Assembly (NCBI RefSeq): GCF_001404515.1 | Contig: NZ_CXWE01000004.1 | Location: forward strand, 248,001-312,000 | Direction of reading: 5' to 3' | DNA: 64,000 bases | Source: Roseibium album | Lineage (GTDB): Bacteria > Pseudomonadota > Alphaproteobacteria > Rhizobiales > Stappiaceae | Part shown: piece after piece, positions 1 through 8,123 of the stretch | Position numbering within the stretch: the stretch's first letter is position 1 | How the letters are laid out: each line of letters opens with the position of its first letter | Notes under the pieces: generated by a model | Told to the model about the DNA's origin: nothing | Seen by the model: only the letters and a program-made list of their open reading frames with translations | The model's database searches: none | Position numbers and translations under genes: made by a program

Positions 1-115
1 GGCGCAAGACCTTGGCAGCAATTTCATTGAAGACGATTACTCCATGATTTCCAGGGGCAGGCCCTGGATTGGCTGCAGCAGTTGAGATTCCTTTCAACGC
101 TGTAACGGATTCCAC
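1..115. other. Window edge, no gene assigned
   Basis: Two short open stretches run off the left edge. On plus, frame 2 is open from base 2 to a TGA at 83-85 and would be a 27-residue C-terminus. On minus, an ATG at 25-27 is followed by nine open codons (MKLLPRSCA) to the edge. Neither can be identified from so few residues, and neither has a strong ribosome binding site or a recognisable motif. Confidence 0.2.
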
Positions 116-1291
116 TCAGAGAACCCGACGCCCCTTCAGCCAGGCCATCTTGACGAAAGGATGCCCGTCGTGAAGAGCGACATGCAAGAGGTCCGCACGT
201 TTGCCGACCGCTATTTCGCCCCTGTCATCAAGACCGGAAACTTCTGCTGGCGTCCCGCTCACCATCCGGATCGCGGCGGGCAGGTCTTCCTTGAAACTCG
301 CGTCTGCGGCGATCATGAAGGCACCGTCCAGCAATGACCTCGGCACGTAGTCGGACGCCAGAATGTCAACCAGGCCTTCCGCCATCAGATCGCTCACCGC
401 GACGTTTCCGGATTGCGACCCGCCTCGCAGCACGTTCGGCGCGCCTCCGACTACGCACATCTGATGCGCTTTCGCCTTGCGTGCGGCTGCCAGCGTGCAA
501 GGAAACTCGGAAACCGTAATGCCTTCGGACAAGGCCTCATCGACGTGATGAAGCTCCGTATCATCGTGACTGAGCAAAGGCAGCTTGTGCGCATGCGCAA
601 GTGAAATCACGGCAGGGCGGACCTTTTCGCTGATTTCGTCTGAATGATTCAACAGGTTCTGCGTGGTTCTTTCCGCTTCGGTGCGGGACTCTCCGGTATC
701 TGCCATTCTGCGTTGCGTGTAGGCTTCGATATTCTTGCTCTGACGGCGGCCCGGAAGATGTTCCATCACCGAAATCATGCGAACAATGGACTTACCGATA
801 TTTTCTTCCGTTAGCCGCGCCGTTTCGGCATCCGTGATCTCGCAACGAAGATGGACCATATGCTCGGCTCGGAACATGCCGGCAGCCTGCCCTTTTTCCA
901 GAGCATCAACCATCGGTGCGAGAACTTCACGACGCTCCGGTCTGGAGACCGTTGCACCGACACAGAGACTGTCGAAAACCGTCGTGATACCGCTGCCGAT
1001 AATCTGCGCGTCATGGGCGAGCGCCGCTCTGAGCGGATCCCAACGCACATGGGCGCGCGGATAAACATGCTTCTCGAAATGGTCGGTATGAATGTCGACA
1101 AGCCCGGGGATCAGGTAATCTCCGTCGAGGTCCTGCCCTGCCTGCGGCGCCAAGCCGGTATCGATGGAAACGATACGTCCATCGGAGATCGCAACATGAC
1201 CCGTTACGACCTGGTCCACCAGGACGATCCGTGCATTTTTGAGAACAGTCAGTTCACTGCCGGTTGGCAGTGTCTTGTCGGCAAACGTCAT
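116..1291 (-). CDS. phnM: PhnM-like alpha-D-ribose 1-methylphosphonate 5-triphosphate diphosphatase
   Basis: This 391-residue amidohydrolase belongs to the PhnM family, which in the C-P lyase pathway removes pyrophosphate from the 5-triphosphate of ribose 1-alkylphosphonate. Visible hallmarks are the metal-binding HTDHFEKH at residues 68-75, which is specific to PhnM among amidohydrolases, a second metal motif LLSHDD near the middle, ASDYVPRSLL near residue 310 and the C-terminal GKRADLLHV. Length is normal. The ATG has GGAG seven bases upstream. It is last in a minus-strand series behind a metallophosphodiesterase and a Ugp-like importer, 240 bp after the previous gene, so it may have its own promoter. 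None of phnG-phnL is in the window, so a role outside classical C-P lyase, or in trans, is possible. The family call is firm; the substrate is inferred. Confidence 0.88.
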   Translation of the reverse strand: MTFADKTLPTGSELTVLKNARIVLVDQVVTGHVAISDGRIVSIDTGLAPQAGQDLDGDYLIPGLVDIHTDHFEKHVYPRAHVRWDPLRAALAHDAQIIGSGITTVFDSLCVGATVSRPERREVLAPMVDALEKGQAAGMFRAEHMVHLRCEITDAETARLTEENIGKSIVRMISVMEHLPGRRQSKNIEAYTQRRMADTGESRTEAERTTQNLLNHSDEISEKVRPAVISLAHAHKLPLLSHDDTELHHVDEALSEGITVSEFPCTLAAARKAKAHQMCVVGGAPNVLRGGSQSGNVAVSDLMAEGLVDILASDYVPRSLLDGAFMIAADASFKEDLPAAIRMVSGTPAEVSGLDDRGEIAVGKRADLLHVALHDGHPFVKMAWLKGRRVL

Positions 1292-1420
1292 GGGTCACTC
1301 CGGCGTGGAAACTCCCCGGAAAATACCCGGGCATCTGCAGCTTATATCAGGAAGGAGACCTTCTACCTCCAAATTGGCCGCACATTGTGACAGTTTCTCG
1401 AAGAGACTGTGACACTGGAA

Positions 1421-1465
1421 GTAACAGCAGAGCGATGTTACCGCGAGCGCGGTGCGCCTGTTACC
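1421..1465. promoter_or_regulatory. Operator-like repeats upstream of phnM
   Basis: Three overlapping elements lie in the gap between the phosphodiesterase stop and the phnM start. GTAACA (1421-1426) and TGTTAC (1435-1440) form an inverted repeat. ACCGCG-AG-CGCGGT (1440-1453) is a perfect palindrome with a 2-base centre. TGTTACC occurs as a direct repeat at 1435-1441 and 1459-1465. This looks like a regulator binding region for phnM, but no regulator can be named from it. Confidence 0.3.
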
Positions 1466-1530
1466 GGACGCACCAGATATCCAATGAGATTGTTCGCCGA
1501 TTTGGTTTATCCCAATTGTGAAAGCGTCGC

Positions 1531-2355
1531 CTATCGCACCATCGTCAACCGGTTCCAATCGGCATAATCCGGCGAGCCTTCGCGGCGAACTTCACCCTGA
1601 TAGCCATATTCGACAAGATGCACCATGACCGACGTCTCGCTGGCCAGAATGACGGAATAGCATTCGTTGAGATCCGACGCGCTCAGGTTCGTTTCATTGG
1701 CGAAATCCGGCCAGCCGGCGTGGTTTGTCCCGCGCGGTGCACTGAAGGGAACACCATGGAAGGATCCCGAAAGCGGCAGATGACAGTGTCCGTGGAAGAT
1801 ATGCCGGATCTTGGCACGATGTTTTTCAATGACGTTCCCGAACTCCTCCGCATCCTGCAACATGATCTTGTCCATCGGTGCAATTCCCGTTGGCACCGGA
1901 TTGTGATGCATGAACAGGAACACAGGACCGGCCGTTTCGTTCAGTCTTTCATCCAGCCAGCTCCTGCGGGTTTCGCAATAGTAACCGGCATGGGAATTGG
2001 CGCCCCAGGTGTCCAGGAAAATTGCCTGTCCGAGGGGGAGGTCCAGGACGGATTGCACAAACCCGTTGTCGTCGACCAGATCGGGAAAAACGGACACGAA
2101 CACATCGCGTTCGTCGTGGTTGCCGATACATAGGTGAACGGGCACGGATAACCCGGAAATCGTTTCCTTGAGCCGAAGATAATCTGCACGATCGCCCCAG
2201 TCGGAAAGATCACCTGTTATGACCAGCGCGTCGGCATCCGGATGATGCGTGAGCGCGTGACCAAGCGCTTTCCTGAAATTGTCGTTCGGCTCGCGCCCTC
2301 CGATCGTTTCGCCGGGCGCGGTCAGATGGATATCCGTGAGTTGAAGAAGTTTCAC
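1531..2355 (-). CDS. Calcineurin-like metallophosphodiesterase (GpdQ/CpdA class)
   Basis: This 274-residue two-metal phosphoesterase carries every motif of the family: D8-x-H10 (LTDIH), GD at 48-49 (GDLSDWGD), GNHD at 78-81, MHH at 149-151 and the HxHGHCH-type motif at 188-192 (FHGHCH). Class III members hydrolyse cyclic nucleotides or glycerophosphodiesters. The frame is open from a TTG at 2367, but a GTG at 2355 is preceded by GGAGGAAGAG at ideal spacing and is taken as the start. It sits behind the importer binding-protein gene and before phnM, which suggests it cleaves the imported phosphodiester in the cytoplasm (no signal peptide). Substrate is inferred only. Confidence 0.85.
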   Translation of the reverse strand: MKLLQLTDIHLTAPGETIGGREPNDNFRKALGHALTHHPDADALVITGDLSDWGDRADYLRLKETISGLSVPVHLCIGNHDERDVFVSVFPDLVDDNGFVQSVLDLPLGQAIFLDTWGANSHAGYYCETRRSWLDERLNETAGPVFLFMHHNPVPTGIAPMDKIMLQDAEEFGNVIEKHRAKIRHIFHGHCHLPLSGSFHGVPFSAPRGTNHAGWPDFANETNLSASDLNECYSVILASETSVMVHLVEYGYQGEVRREGSPDYADWNRLTMVR

Positions 2356-2387
2356 CTCTTCCTCCAATTATTGTACTGACAGGACCA

Positions 2388-2407
2388 CTGCCCGTCGAAA
2401 CGGGCAG
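2388..2407. other. Intercistronic stem-loop after the binding-protein gene
   Basis: CTGCCCGT and ACGGGCAG form a perfect 8-bp stem around a CGAA loop between the binding-protein stop codon and the phosphodiesterase start. There is no T-run on the transcribed (minus) strand, so it more likely protects the upstream mRNA end or attenuates than fully terminates. That would fit the usual excess of binding protein over other operon products. Confidence 0.4.
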
Positions 2408-2433
2408 CGGTGAATTTTTCGGGAGCGATCCGC

Positions 2434-3696
2434 CTAGCTGCCGGACGGAAGCAGGTCCTCAACTTCTTCCGAAAGCTCTTGCTGCAATTCGCCCATGTCT
2501 TCGTATTCGCCGGTGACGATACCTTCGATACCATCATAGATCACCTGCGTGATCGCCAGCCCGTTGTCGCCCGGGTAGGCCTGCCAATCACGCAGCAGCG
2601 GCAACTGGCGAACAGCGGTTTCCTTGTTCGGGTTCTGCTTGTAGAAATCCGCCAGGATCACTTCGTTGGCTGCCTTGTTCGGCGGCATGTAGCCGGTGGT
2701 GCGGGCCACATCGGCGGCGCCTTCACCGGAGGTGATGAATTTCAGCCATTTCCAGGCGGCATTCAAAACTTTCGGATCTTCGCTTGTGGACACCAGCATG
2801 GCCGCATTGCCACCGGCGGGCAGACCTTTCGGACCGCTTGCTTCCAGCCCGGGAAATTCGTTTGTTTTAAGTTCGAATTCACCCTTGGCGCGCTCAACCG
2901 CCCCAAGCGCGGATGTCGACCAGAACATCATGCCGATTTCACCGGCGGAGAACGATGCAAGTGCCGCTTTCCATTCAATGTTCTGCATGTCGCAACCGCG
3001 AAACAGGTTCTTCATCGTCTCGAAGGACTTCAATCCTTCCGCCGAAGAAATCTGGATCGCATTGCCTTCCATGGTTGCCTTGTCCTGGGACCACATCAGT
3101 GCCTGAAGGAACCAGTTCCCGGTAATGTTCCATCCCCAGAACATCGGGTTTCTGACGCCGGCCTCGTGCAGCTTGCCGCATACCTCGACGACTTCGTCCC
3201 AGGTTTTCGGGAGTTGGTCCATGGACGTGATCCCGGCTTTCGCCATCACGTCCATGTTGTAGTAACCGACCGGCAGAGAGACCGAAAACGGCAGGCCGTA
3301 GATGTCGTCGTTGAACGTGCCGAGTGCCAACATGGCATCGTGATAGCCGTCCTTGGCGAAGTCTTCCTCTTTGAGGATGAACGGCTCGAGCGGTTTGGCG
3401 ATGCCTTTTTCGACGAGGATCGCCTGACGGTTCAAACCCTGCATCGTCACGTCAGGAAGGGTACCGGCGACCGCCTCGCGCAGGATCGTGTTCGTCCCGT
3501 CCTCATAAGATTCGTAGGTGGCGCGCATCTTCACGTCGATATTCGGATGCTGCTCCTTGAACTTGGGAAGGATTTTCTCGTACGTCACGTCGAACAAGTG
3601 GCTGTACGGATAAGCAAACTCGATTGTTATCGTGTCTTCCGCCTGCGCAGCCGAGGCCGTCAGCAGCATTGCTATTGCGGTGAGGGTCTTATTCAT
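2434..3696 (-). CDS. ugpB: Ugp-like ABC importer periplasmic binding protein
   Basis: This 420-residue extracellular solute-binding protein (family 1) resembles UgpB, the sn-glycerol 3-phosphate/glycerophosphodiester receptor. A Sec signal peptide covers residues 1-19 (MNKTLTAIAMLL...AQA), after which EDTITIEFAYPYSH begins the mature protein. The frame is open further upstream, but the ATG at 3696 has GGAGAG in front and starts the signal peptide. It follows the ugpE-like permease by 121 bp and precedes the phosphodiesterase. Family membership is clear. The exact ligand is inferred from neighbouring phosphoesterase and phnM genes; sugar or polyol ligands occur in the same family. Confidence 0.82.
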   Translation of the reverse strand: MNKTLTAIAMLLTASAAQAEDTITIEFAYPYSHLFDVTYEKILPKFKEQHPNIDVKMRATYESYEDGTNTILREAVAGTLPDVTMQGLNRQAILVEKGIAKPLEPFILKEEDFAKDGYHDAMLALGTFNDDIYGLPFSVSLPVGYYNMDVMAKAGITSMDQLPKTWDEVVEVCGKLHEAGVRNPMFWGWNITGNWFLQALMWSQDKATMEGNAIQISSAEGLKSFETMKNLFRGCDMQNIEWKAALASFSAGEIGMMFWSTSALGAVERAKGEFELKTNEFPGLEASGPKGLPAGGNAAMLVSTSEDPKVLNAAWKWLKFITSGEGAADVARTTGYMPPNKAANEVILADFYKQNPNKETAVRQLPLLRDWQAYPGDNGLAITQVIYDGIEGIVTGEYEDMGELQQELSEEVEDLLPSGS

Positions 3697-3718
3697 GGAA
3701 CTCTCCATCTGTTGCCGT

Positions 3719-3803
3719 GGGAACGGCTGGTCGCCAAACTCGTCCGTTCCCAAGTGATCCCCGAAACGGGATTCAGGTGATGGGACCGCCGGATGGCGGT
3801 CCC
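3719..3803. other. Two stem-loops between permease and binding-protein genes
   Basis: GGGAACGG (3719-3726) pairs with CCGTTCCC (3744-3751), and GGGACCGCC (3782-3790) pairs perfectly with GGCGGTCCC (3795-3803) around GGAT. Both lie between the ugpE stop and the ugpB start on the minus strand and lack a T-run. They probably set relative transcript levels or mRNA stability of the receptor gene within the operon. Confidence 0.4.
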
Positions 3804-3817
3804 GCATATTGTTGGGA

Positions 3818-4753
3818 TCATTTCATCCCCGACAGTGTGATGCCTTCAATGAAGCGGCGCTGTGCGATCAGGAACGCCACGATCAGCGGTGCGACAATGA
3901 TTGTCGCCGTCGCCATCATCGGGCCGAAATTGTCGCCATCCGCGTCACCCTTGAACTCGCGCAGACCGAGTGGCGGCGTGAACAGAGACCGGTCACCGGT
4001 GACGACAATGCGCGGCCAGAAATAGTCATTCCAGTGAGCGACCACCGAGAAGATTGCAAACGCCAGCAGCGCCGGAATAGCAGTGGGAAGCATCACGTTC
4101 CAGATAATCGAAAACTCGCTCATGCCATCCATGCGCGCAGCGTCGATCAGGTCGTCCGGCACGGTCATGAAGAACTGCCGCATCAGGAAAATTCCGAAAA
4201 CCGAAATCGTCCAGGGAATGATCAGCGCGGCATAAGTGTTCGTTAGTCCGACCTTGGCGAGCATGATGTATAGCGGCAGCGCAATGGCGTGAACCGGAAT
4301 GAGCAGACAGAAGAGAACAAGGCCGAATATGGCTTCCCTGCCCCAGAACCGCAGTTTCGAAAGGGCATAGGCACAAGGCAGGGCAACCAGGACCTGAATG
4401 AGAAAGATGGACACTGTCACGACCACGCCATTGAAGAGATACCGCAGGAGTGGCGCTTTCTCGAAAGCAGTGGTGTAGTTGTAAATAACCGGCGTCACCA
4501 TGCAATCCACGGCGTCCTTGCCAAGCTTGATGCAATAGTCGTCCCTGAACAGCTCCTGCATCCCGAAGAAACCGCCTGTGTTCTGCATGATTTCAGCCGG
4601 GCTTTTGAAGCTGTAACTGAGCATCACGTAGAACGGCAGCAGCACGATTACGCTTCCCGCGATCAGCACGATATGTTTCAGGGTCTCGGCACCTGAAAAA
4701 CGGAATGCAGGCAAGGTACCCGCACTGACTGCCGCTTGAGTTGTCTCACTCAT
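3818..4753 (-). CDS. ugpE: Ugp-like ABC importer permease, UgpE type
   Basis: This 311-residue inner-membrane permease of the MalG/UgpE family has about six hydrophobic segments, the first near residues 27-48. The cytoplasmic EAA loop (DAARMDGMSEFSIIWNVMLP) contacts the ATPase. An unusual hydrophilic insertion (about residues 60-95, with DDYCIKLGKDAVDC containing two cysteines) lies in the first periplasmic loop. The start is the ATG at 4751-4753, which overlaps the TGA of the preceding permease (ATGA), indicating translational coupling. A further upstream in-frame start would overlap that gene by 30 bases and is rejected. Confidence 0.87.
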   Translation of the reverse strand: MSETTQAAVSAGTLPAFRFSGAETLKHIVLIAGSVIVLLPFYVMLSYSFKSPAEIMQNTGGFFGMQELFRDDYCIKLGKDAVDCMVTPVIYNYTTAFEKAPLLRYLFNGVVVTVSIFLIQVLVALPCAYALSKLRFWGREAIFGLVLFCLLIPVHAIALPLYIMLAKVGLTNTYAALIIPWTISVFGIFLMRQFFMTVPDDLIDAARMDGMSEFSIIWNVMLPTAIPALLAFAIFSVVAHWNDYFWPRIVVTGDRSLFTPPLGLREFKGDADGDNFGPMMATATIIVAPLIVAFLIAQRRFIEGITLSGMK

Positions 4754-5670
4754 GTGTAGTGCACCCTTTTTTCCACCAACCATCGCTGTGCCAACGTCAG
4801 GAACATCACGAAAGCCAGGAACACGACCGTGATTGCCGCCCCGATCCCCATCAGGTTTTGCTGGATCGCTTTTTCGTAGATCGCGAACATCATGACGTAG
4901 ACCGATTTGGACGGCCCTCCACCCTGCGGATAGAAGGCTTCAACGGTGTCGAAAACCTGAAACGAGCGGATGAATGAAATCGTGACGACAAAGACGGTTG
5001 TCGGTCCGAGCATCGGCCATGTCACGAGCCGGAACCGGTCCCAGGCTGTCTCTGCGCCGTCCATCTCCGCCGCGTGGTAAAGTTCGCGCGGAACGGATGT
5101 CAGGCCGGCGAGATAGAGCACCATGTTGAAGCCGAAACCCTGCCAGATGCCGATAAAGGCAACGGTCCAGATCGCATAGTCCCGGTCCGTCAGCCAGAGC
5201 GGGAAACCGCGTTCGCACCCTTTGGCGTACCAGTGCCATGTCTCCAGAAATGAACCGCACCCGCGCTCGAGCGTCGAATTGACAATTCCGATGGTCGGGT
5301 GGAAGGCGAATTCCCAGACAATCGCCATGGCGATCAGCGCCGCCATAACGGGCAGAAAATAGATTGTCTTGTAGAGATCGCCGAAGCGTCTGGTCGAGTT
5401 GATCAGAAGCGCAGCACCGAGCCCGAGACCAACGGAGAGCGGAACCACGACAAAGACGTATCGGAAGGTGGCGCCGAACATCTTCTCATACGTCGATCGC
5501 GTGAAGATCTTTTCGTAATTGTCCAGGCCGACAAAGTCTGCTCCCGGATTCCCCAGGCTGTAGTTTGTGAAACTCAAGGCTCCTGCAATCGTGATGGGCA
5601 TCAAAAGAATGACCACCATCAGGAACAGAGCCGGTCCGACAAACCACCAATGTGCTTTGGTACTTTGCAT
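4750..5670 (-). CDS. ugpA: Ugp-like ABC importer permease, UgpA type
   Basis: This 306-residue MalF/UgpA-family permease has about six membrane segments, beginning with WWFVGPALFLMVVILLMPI, and an EAA loop (YHAAEMDGAETAWDRFRLVTWPML). Like its partner it has an enlarged periplasmic loop (about residues 125-165) holding several cysteines (RGCGSFLETWHWYAKGCERG). The two cysteine-bearing loops may be a structural feature of this transporter subtype. The ATG at 5668-5670 shares one base with the TGA of the ATPase gene upstream, so the cistrons are tightly coupled. Confidence 0.87.
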   Translation of the reverse strand: MQSTKAHWWFVGPALFLMVVILLMPITIAGALSFTNYSLGNPGADFVGLDNYEKIFTRSTYEKMFGATFRYVFVVVPLSVGLGLGAALLINSTRRFGDLYKTIYFLPVMAALIAMAIVWEFAFHPTIGIVNSTLERGCGSFLETWHWYAKGCERGFPLWLTDRDYAIWTVAFIGIWQGFGFNMVLYLAGLTSVPRELYHAAEMDGAETAWDRFRLVTWPMLGPTTVFVVTISFIRSFQVFDTVEAFYPQGGGPSKSVYVMMFAIYEKAIQQNLMGIGAAITVVFLAFVMFLTLAQRWLVEKRVHYT

Positions 5671-6827
5671 CAGGCCACCTCGGCGACGTCTTCGGCAAGC
5701 GACCTGCTGAGATCCAGACGCCGTCCGTCATTGCCGAATACCATCGCCTGTCCGCGCTCCCGGCTGACATGAACTGTCTGACCAAATGATACGGTCCGCC
5801 CTTCAACTGGTGAGACCCGGACAACAAGACGCTGCGACGCGTTCATGATGGCGACATGGAGATAAATGTCGGCGCCCAGATTTTCCTTGTGTACCACCTG
5901 ACCCGAAAAGCTCTCGGAGACGTCCTTGTCACAAAGCGACAGATGCTCGGGACGCAATCCGATTCTTACCGGCCCGGCAGGGGCATCGGTTGTGACACGC
6001 GACAAAGGCAAATCGAGACAGCGTGCGTGACCTTCCTTGTCGACTGACCCGGGCAGAAGATTGATTTTCGGTGCGCCAACAAACTCCGCGACACGCAGTT
6101 CCCTCGGATCATTGTAGATCTCGTCCGGTGCGCCGAGTTGAAGAATTTGGCCGTCCATCATGACAGCCATTCGGTCGGACATGGTCAACGCCTCGGCCTG
6201 GTCGTGCGTCACATAGATGAATGTCGTCTTCAGAGCCCTGTGCAGTTCGGCAAGTTCGGAACGCATATGGATCCGAAGAGAGGCATCCAGATTGGAAAGC
6301 GGTTCATCCATCAAAAACGCGACGGGTTTGCGAACCATGGCCCGGCCGAGCGCCGCTCTTTGGCGCTGGCCTCCGGAGAGCTGACCCGGTTTTCGGTCCA
6401 GCAGATGGTCGATCTTGAGAATCTGGGCCGTATCACGCACCTGTTCGATGATCGCCCTGTATCGGGTGCGTGCAATGAGCGGCCCCAACACAGGCAAACG
6501 TCCCGCAAGGGGAAGATCCCGGAGTTTCAGCGGCGTCATCATGTTCTGCGCGACGCTCAGATGCGGATAAAGCGCGTAGGACTGGAACACCATCGCCAGG
6601 TTACGGCGCGCCGGACGCATATCATTCACTGCGATACCGCCGATCGCAACAGTCCCGGATGTCGGGGCTTCCAACCCGGCCAGAATGCGCAACAAGGTTG
6701 ACTTGCCGCAGCCGGACGGACCGACAAGAGTGAGAAATTCGCCATCTGTGATGTCGAGATCAATCCCGTTCAGAACCGACGTTGCACCAAAACTCTTTTC
6801 TATTCCCGATAAGGATATCGCGGTCAT
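5670..6827 (-). CDS. ugpC: Ugp-like ABC importer ATPase, UgpC type
   Basis: This 385-residue CUT1-type ATPase has Walker A GPSGCGKST at 36-44, Q-loop at 82, signature LSGGQ at 150-154, Walker B FLMDEP at 171-176, a switch His in VTHDQAEALT and a C-terminal TOBE/OB regulatory domain after about residue 240 (GLRPEH). Between Q-loop and signature it carries extra residues (about 104-122, PLAGRLPVLGPLIARTRYR) compared with typical UgpC/MalK. It is the first gene of the minus-strand operon, with the divergent lysR gene 116 bp away. It drives import together with the two permeases and the binding protein. Confidence 0.88.
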   Translation of the reverse strand: MTAISLSGIEKSFGATSVLNGIDLDITDGEFLTLVGPSGCGKSTLLRILAGLEAPTSGTVAIGGIAVNDMRPARRNLAMVFQSYALYPHLSVAQNMMTPLKLRDLPLAGRLPVLGPLIARTRYRAIIEQVRDTAQILKIDHLLDRKPGQLSGGQRQRAALGRAMVRKPVAFLMDEPLSNLDASLRIHMRSELAELHRALKTTFIYVTHDQAEALTMSDRMAVMMDGQILQLGAPDEIYNDPRELRVAEFVGAPKINLLPGSVDKEGHARCLDLPLSRVTTDAPAGPVRIGLRPEHLSLCDKDVSESFSGQVVHKENLGADIYLHVAIMNASQRLVVRVSPVEGRTVSFGQTVHVSRERGQAMVFGNDGRRLDLSRSLAEDVAEVA

Positions 6828-6888
6828 CGATCACTCCCGTTGCCAGGAGGGACCTTATTGAGGTTGATTGAACTGTGTGTGACGTAAT

Positions 6889-6903
6889 ATTAGTGCAGCT
6901 AAT
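6889..6903. promoter_or_regulatory. Perfect LysR-type operator in the divergent promoter
   Basis: ATTAG-TGCAG-CTAAT is a perfect 5-bp inverted repeat and contains the T-N11-A core of LysR boxes (bases 6890-6902). It lies between the importer ATPase gene and the divergent lysR gene, the standard arrangement for a LysR regulator controlling itself and the adjacent operon. A second, looser element (AGCTCAGCT, around 6921-6929) lies closer to lysR. Confidence 0.55.
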
Positions 6904-6943
6904 AGCAGTTACGGTTTGGCAGCTCAGCTAACACGGAACTGTC

Positions 6944-7834
6944 ATGAACACGTCTCCCAGCCCCTACCAGATCAAGGCTTTCACCCATGTTGCCCGCGAG
7001 AAGAGCTTTTCGCGTGCCGCAGGAACACTCGGTGTAACCCAGTCTTCCATCACACAGCACGTCGCAAAACTTGAGGCGTTGATGGGTACGCAGTTGTTTA
7101 TCCGTCGCCGAAGCGGCCTGGAACTTACCCGGGCGGGCAAGGAGCTCTTCGCGATATCCGATCGGTTGACGACCATGGAACAGTTGGTCAACGAAAAAAT
7201 CAGTGACTACAGCGCTCTAACCGACGGTCATATCAGGCTGATTGCAAATGCACCAAGACCTGCGATGCCAATCATCGCGGAATACGGCAAGCTCTACCCG
7301 CAGGTTCAGATCGACTTCACTCTCTACAATTGGACAACTGCCATGACGCTTCTGGCCGAGCGGCAAGTGGATATTGCGATCATGACAGAACCGGAAGATG
7401 GTCCCGCGCTCTTCACGCATGAATTGCGGCGCAGCCGTTACAAGGCCCACATGCAGGCGGATCACCCGCTTGCGGCAAGGTCTGCCGTCTCCCTGCGTGA
7501 TCTGCAGTCGGAGACGCTGGTCCTGCCCGAGGACGGCTCGCTGACACAGAAAATCGCAAGGAAGAAAATGCAGGAACACGGAATTCAGTTCTCGCGCATC
7601 CTGCGAACAACCACATTCCCGATGGTGAAAGAGGCAATACTTCACGACCTCGGGATCGGCTTACTCCTGGAAAAGAGCATTTTCCCGTCCGATAGGCTTG
7701 CAGCGGTTCAGGTCGAGGAAATGCCTGAGGAATATCGCGACTGCATTGCCATACCGGCCGACAAACGCGAACTGCGTCTTATTCGCAGCTTTCTCGATGT
7801 GGCGGTTGAAGTCAGGGCCGGTGAAGGGTTTTGA
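6944..7834 (+). CDS. LysR-family transcriptional regulator
   Basis: This 296-residue protein has an N-terminal winged helix-turn-helix (residues 5-65, with SFSRAAGTLGVTQSSITQHVAKLEALMG as the reading head) and a type 2 periplasmic-binding-like effector domain from about 90. Normal length. It is transcribed away from the Ugp-like/phosphodiesterase/phnM operon, with a LysR box in between, so it is inferred to control that operon in response to an organophosphorus compound. The effector is not visible from sequence. Confidence 0.88.
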   Translation: MNTSPSPYQIKAFTHVAREKSFSRAAGTLGVTQSSITQHVAKLEALMGTQLFIRRRSGLELTRAGKELFAISDRLTTMEQLVNEKISDYSALTDGHIRLIANAPRPAMPIIAEYGKLYPQVQIDFTLYNWTTAMTLLAERQVDIAIMTEPEDGPALFTHELRRSRYKAHMQADHPLAARSAVSLRDLQSETLVLPEDGSLTQKIARKKMQEHGIQFSRILRTTTFPMVKEAILHDLGIGLLLEKSIFPSDRLAAVQVEEMPEEYRDCIAIPADKRELRLIRSFLDVAVEVRAGEGF

Positions 7835-8123
7835 TCATGGTTGACCAGCGGCACATTTCAGGGGGATATCGCGCTCTTCAATCTGAGCCACGGATTGGTC
7901 AGGCGATGGCAATCGAGCAATAGATTCTGCCCGGAAAGTGCTACTTCAACTTCAAAAACACTTTTTAGTTGCTTTCAATTCTTTCACTTATAGTAAACAA
8001 AAATTTAAAATTCGTCTTAAAATCCGGACTTTACACTGAATTCGTTGCGGGATAGCAACACCGGAGGCTATTCCCCGCTCCAAAGCACAACATAAGCATG
8101 GGCATGCGCGTGAAGGTATAATA
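7835..8123. promoter_or_regulatory. AT-rich leader upstream of the exporter operon
   Basis: This 289-bp gap holds no convincing gene. From about 7940 to 8040 it becomes clearly AT-rich (runs such as TTATAGTAAACAAAAATTTAAAATT), unlike the flanking genes, and presumably contains the promoter of the TolC-exporter-protease operon. A TATAGT at about 7989 could be a -10 element, but no confident -35 partner was found. Confidence 0.3.

Noticed and set aside
2410-3780. 456-residue open frame on the plus strand
   Set aside because: It is the antisense of the ugpB-like gene, which has a signal peptide, ribosome site and family match; the plus frame has no recognisable domain.
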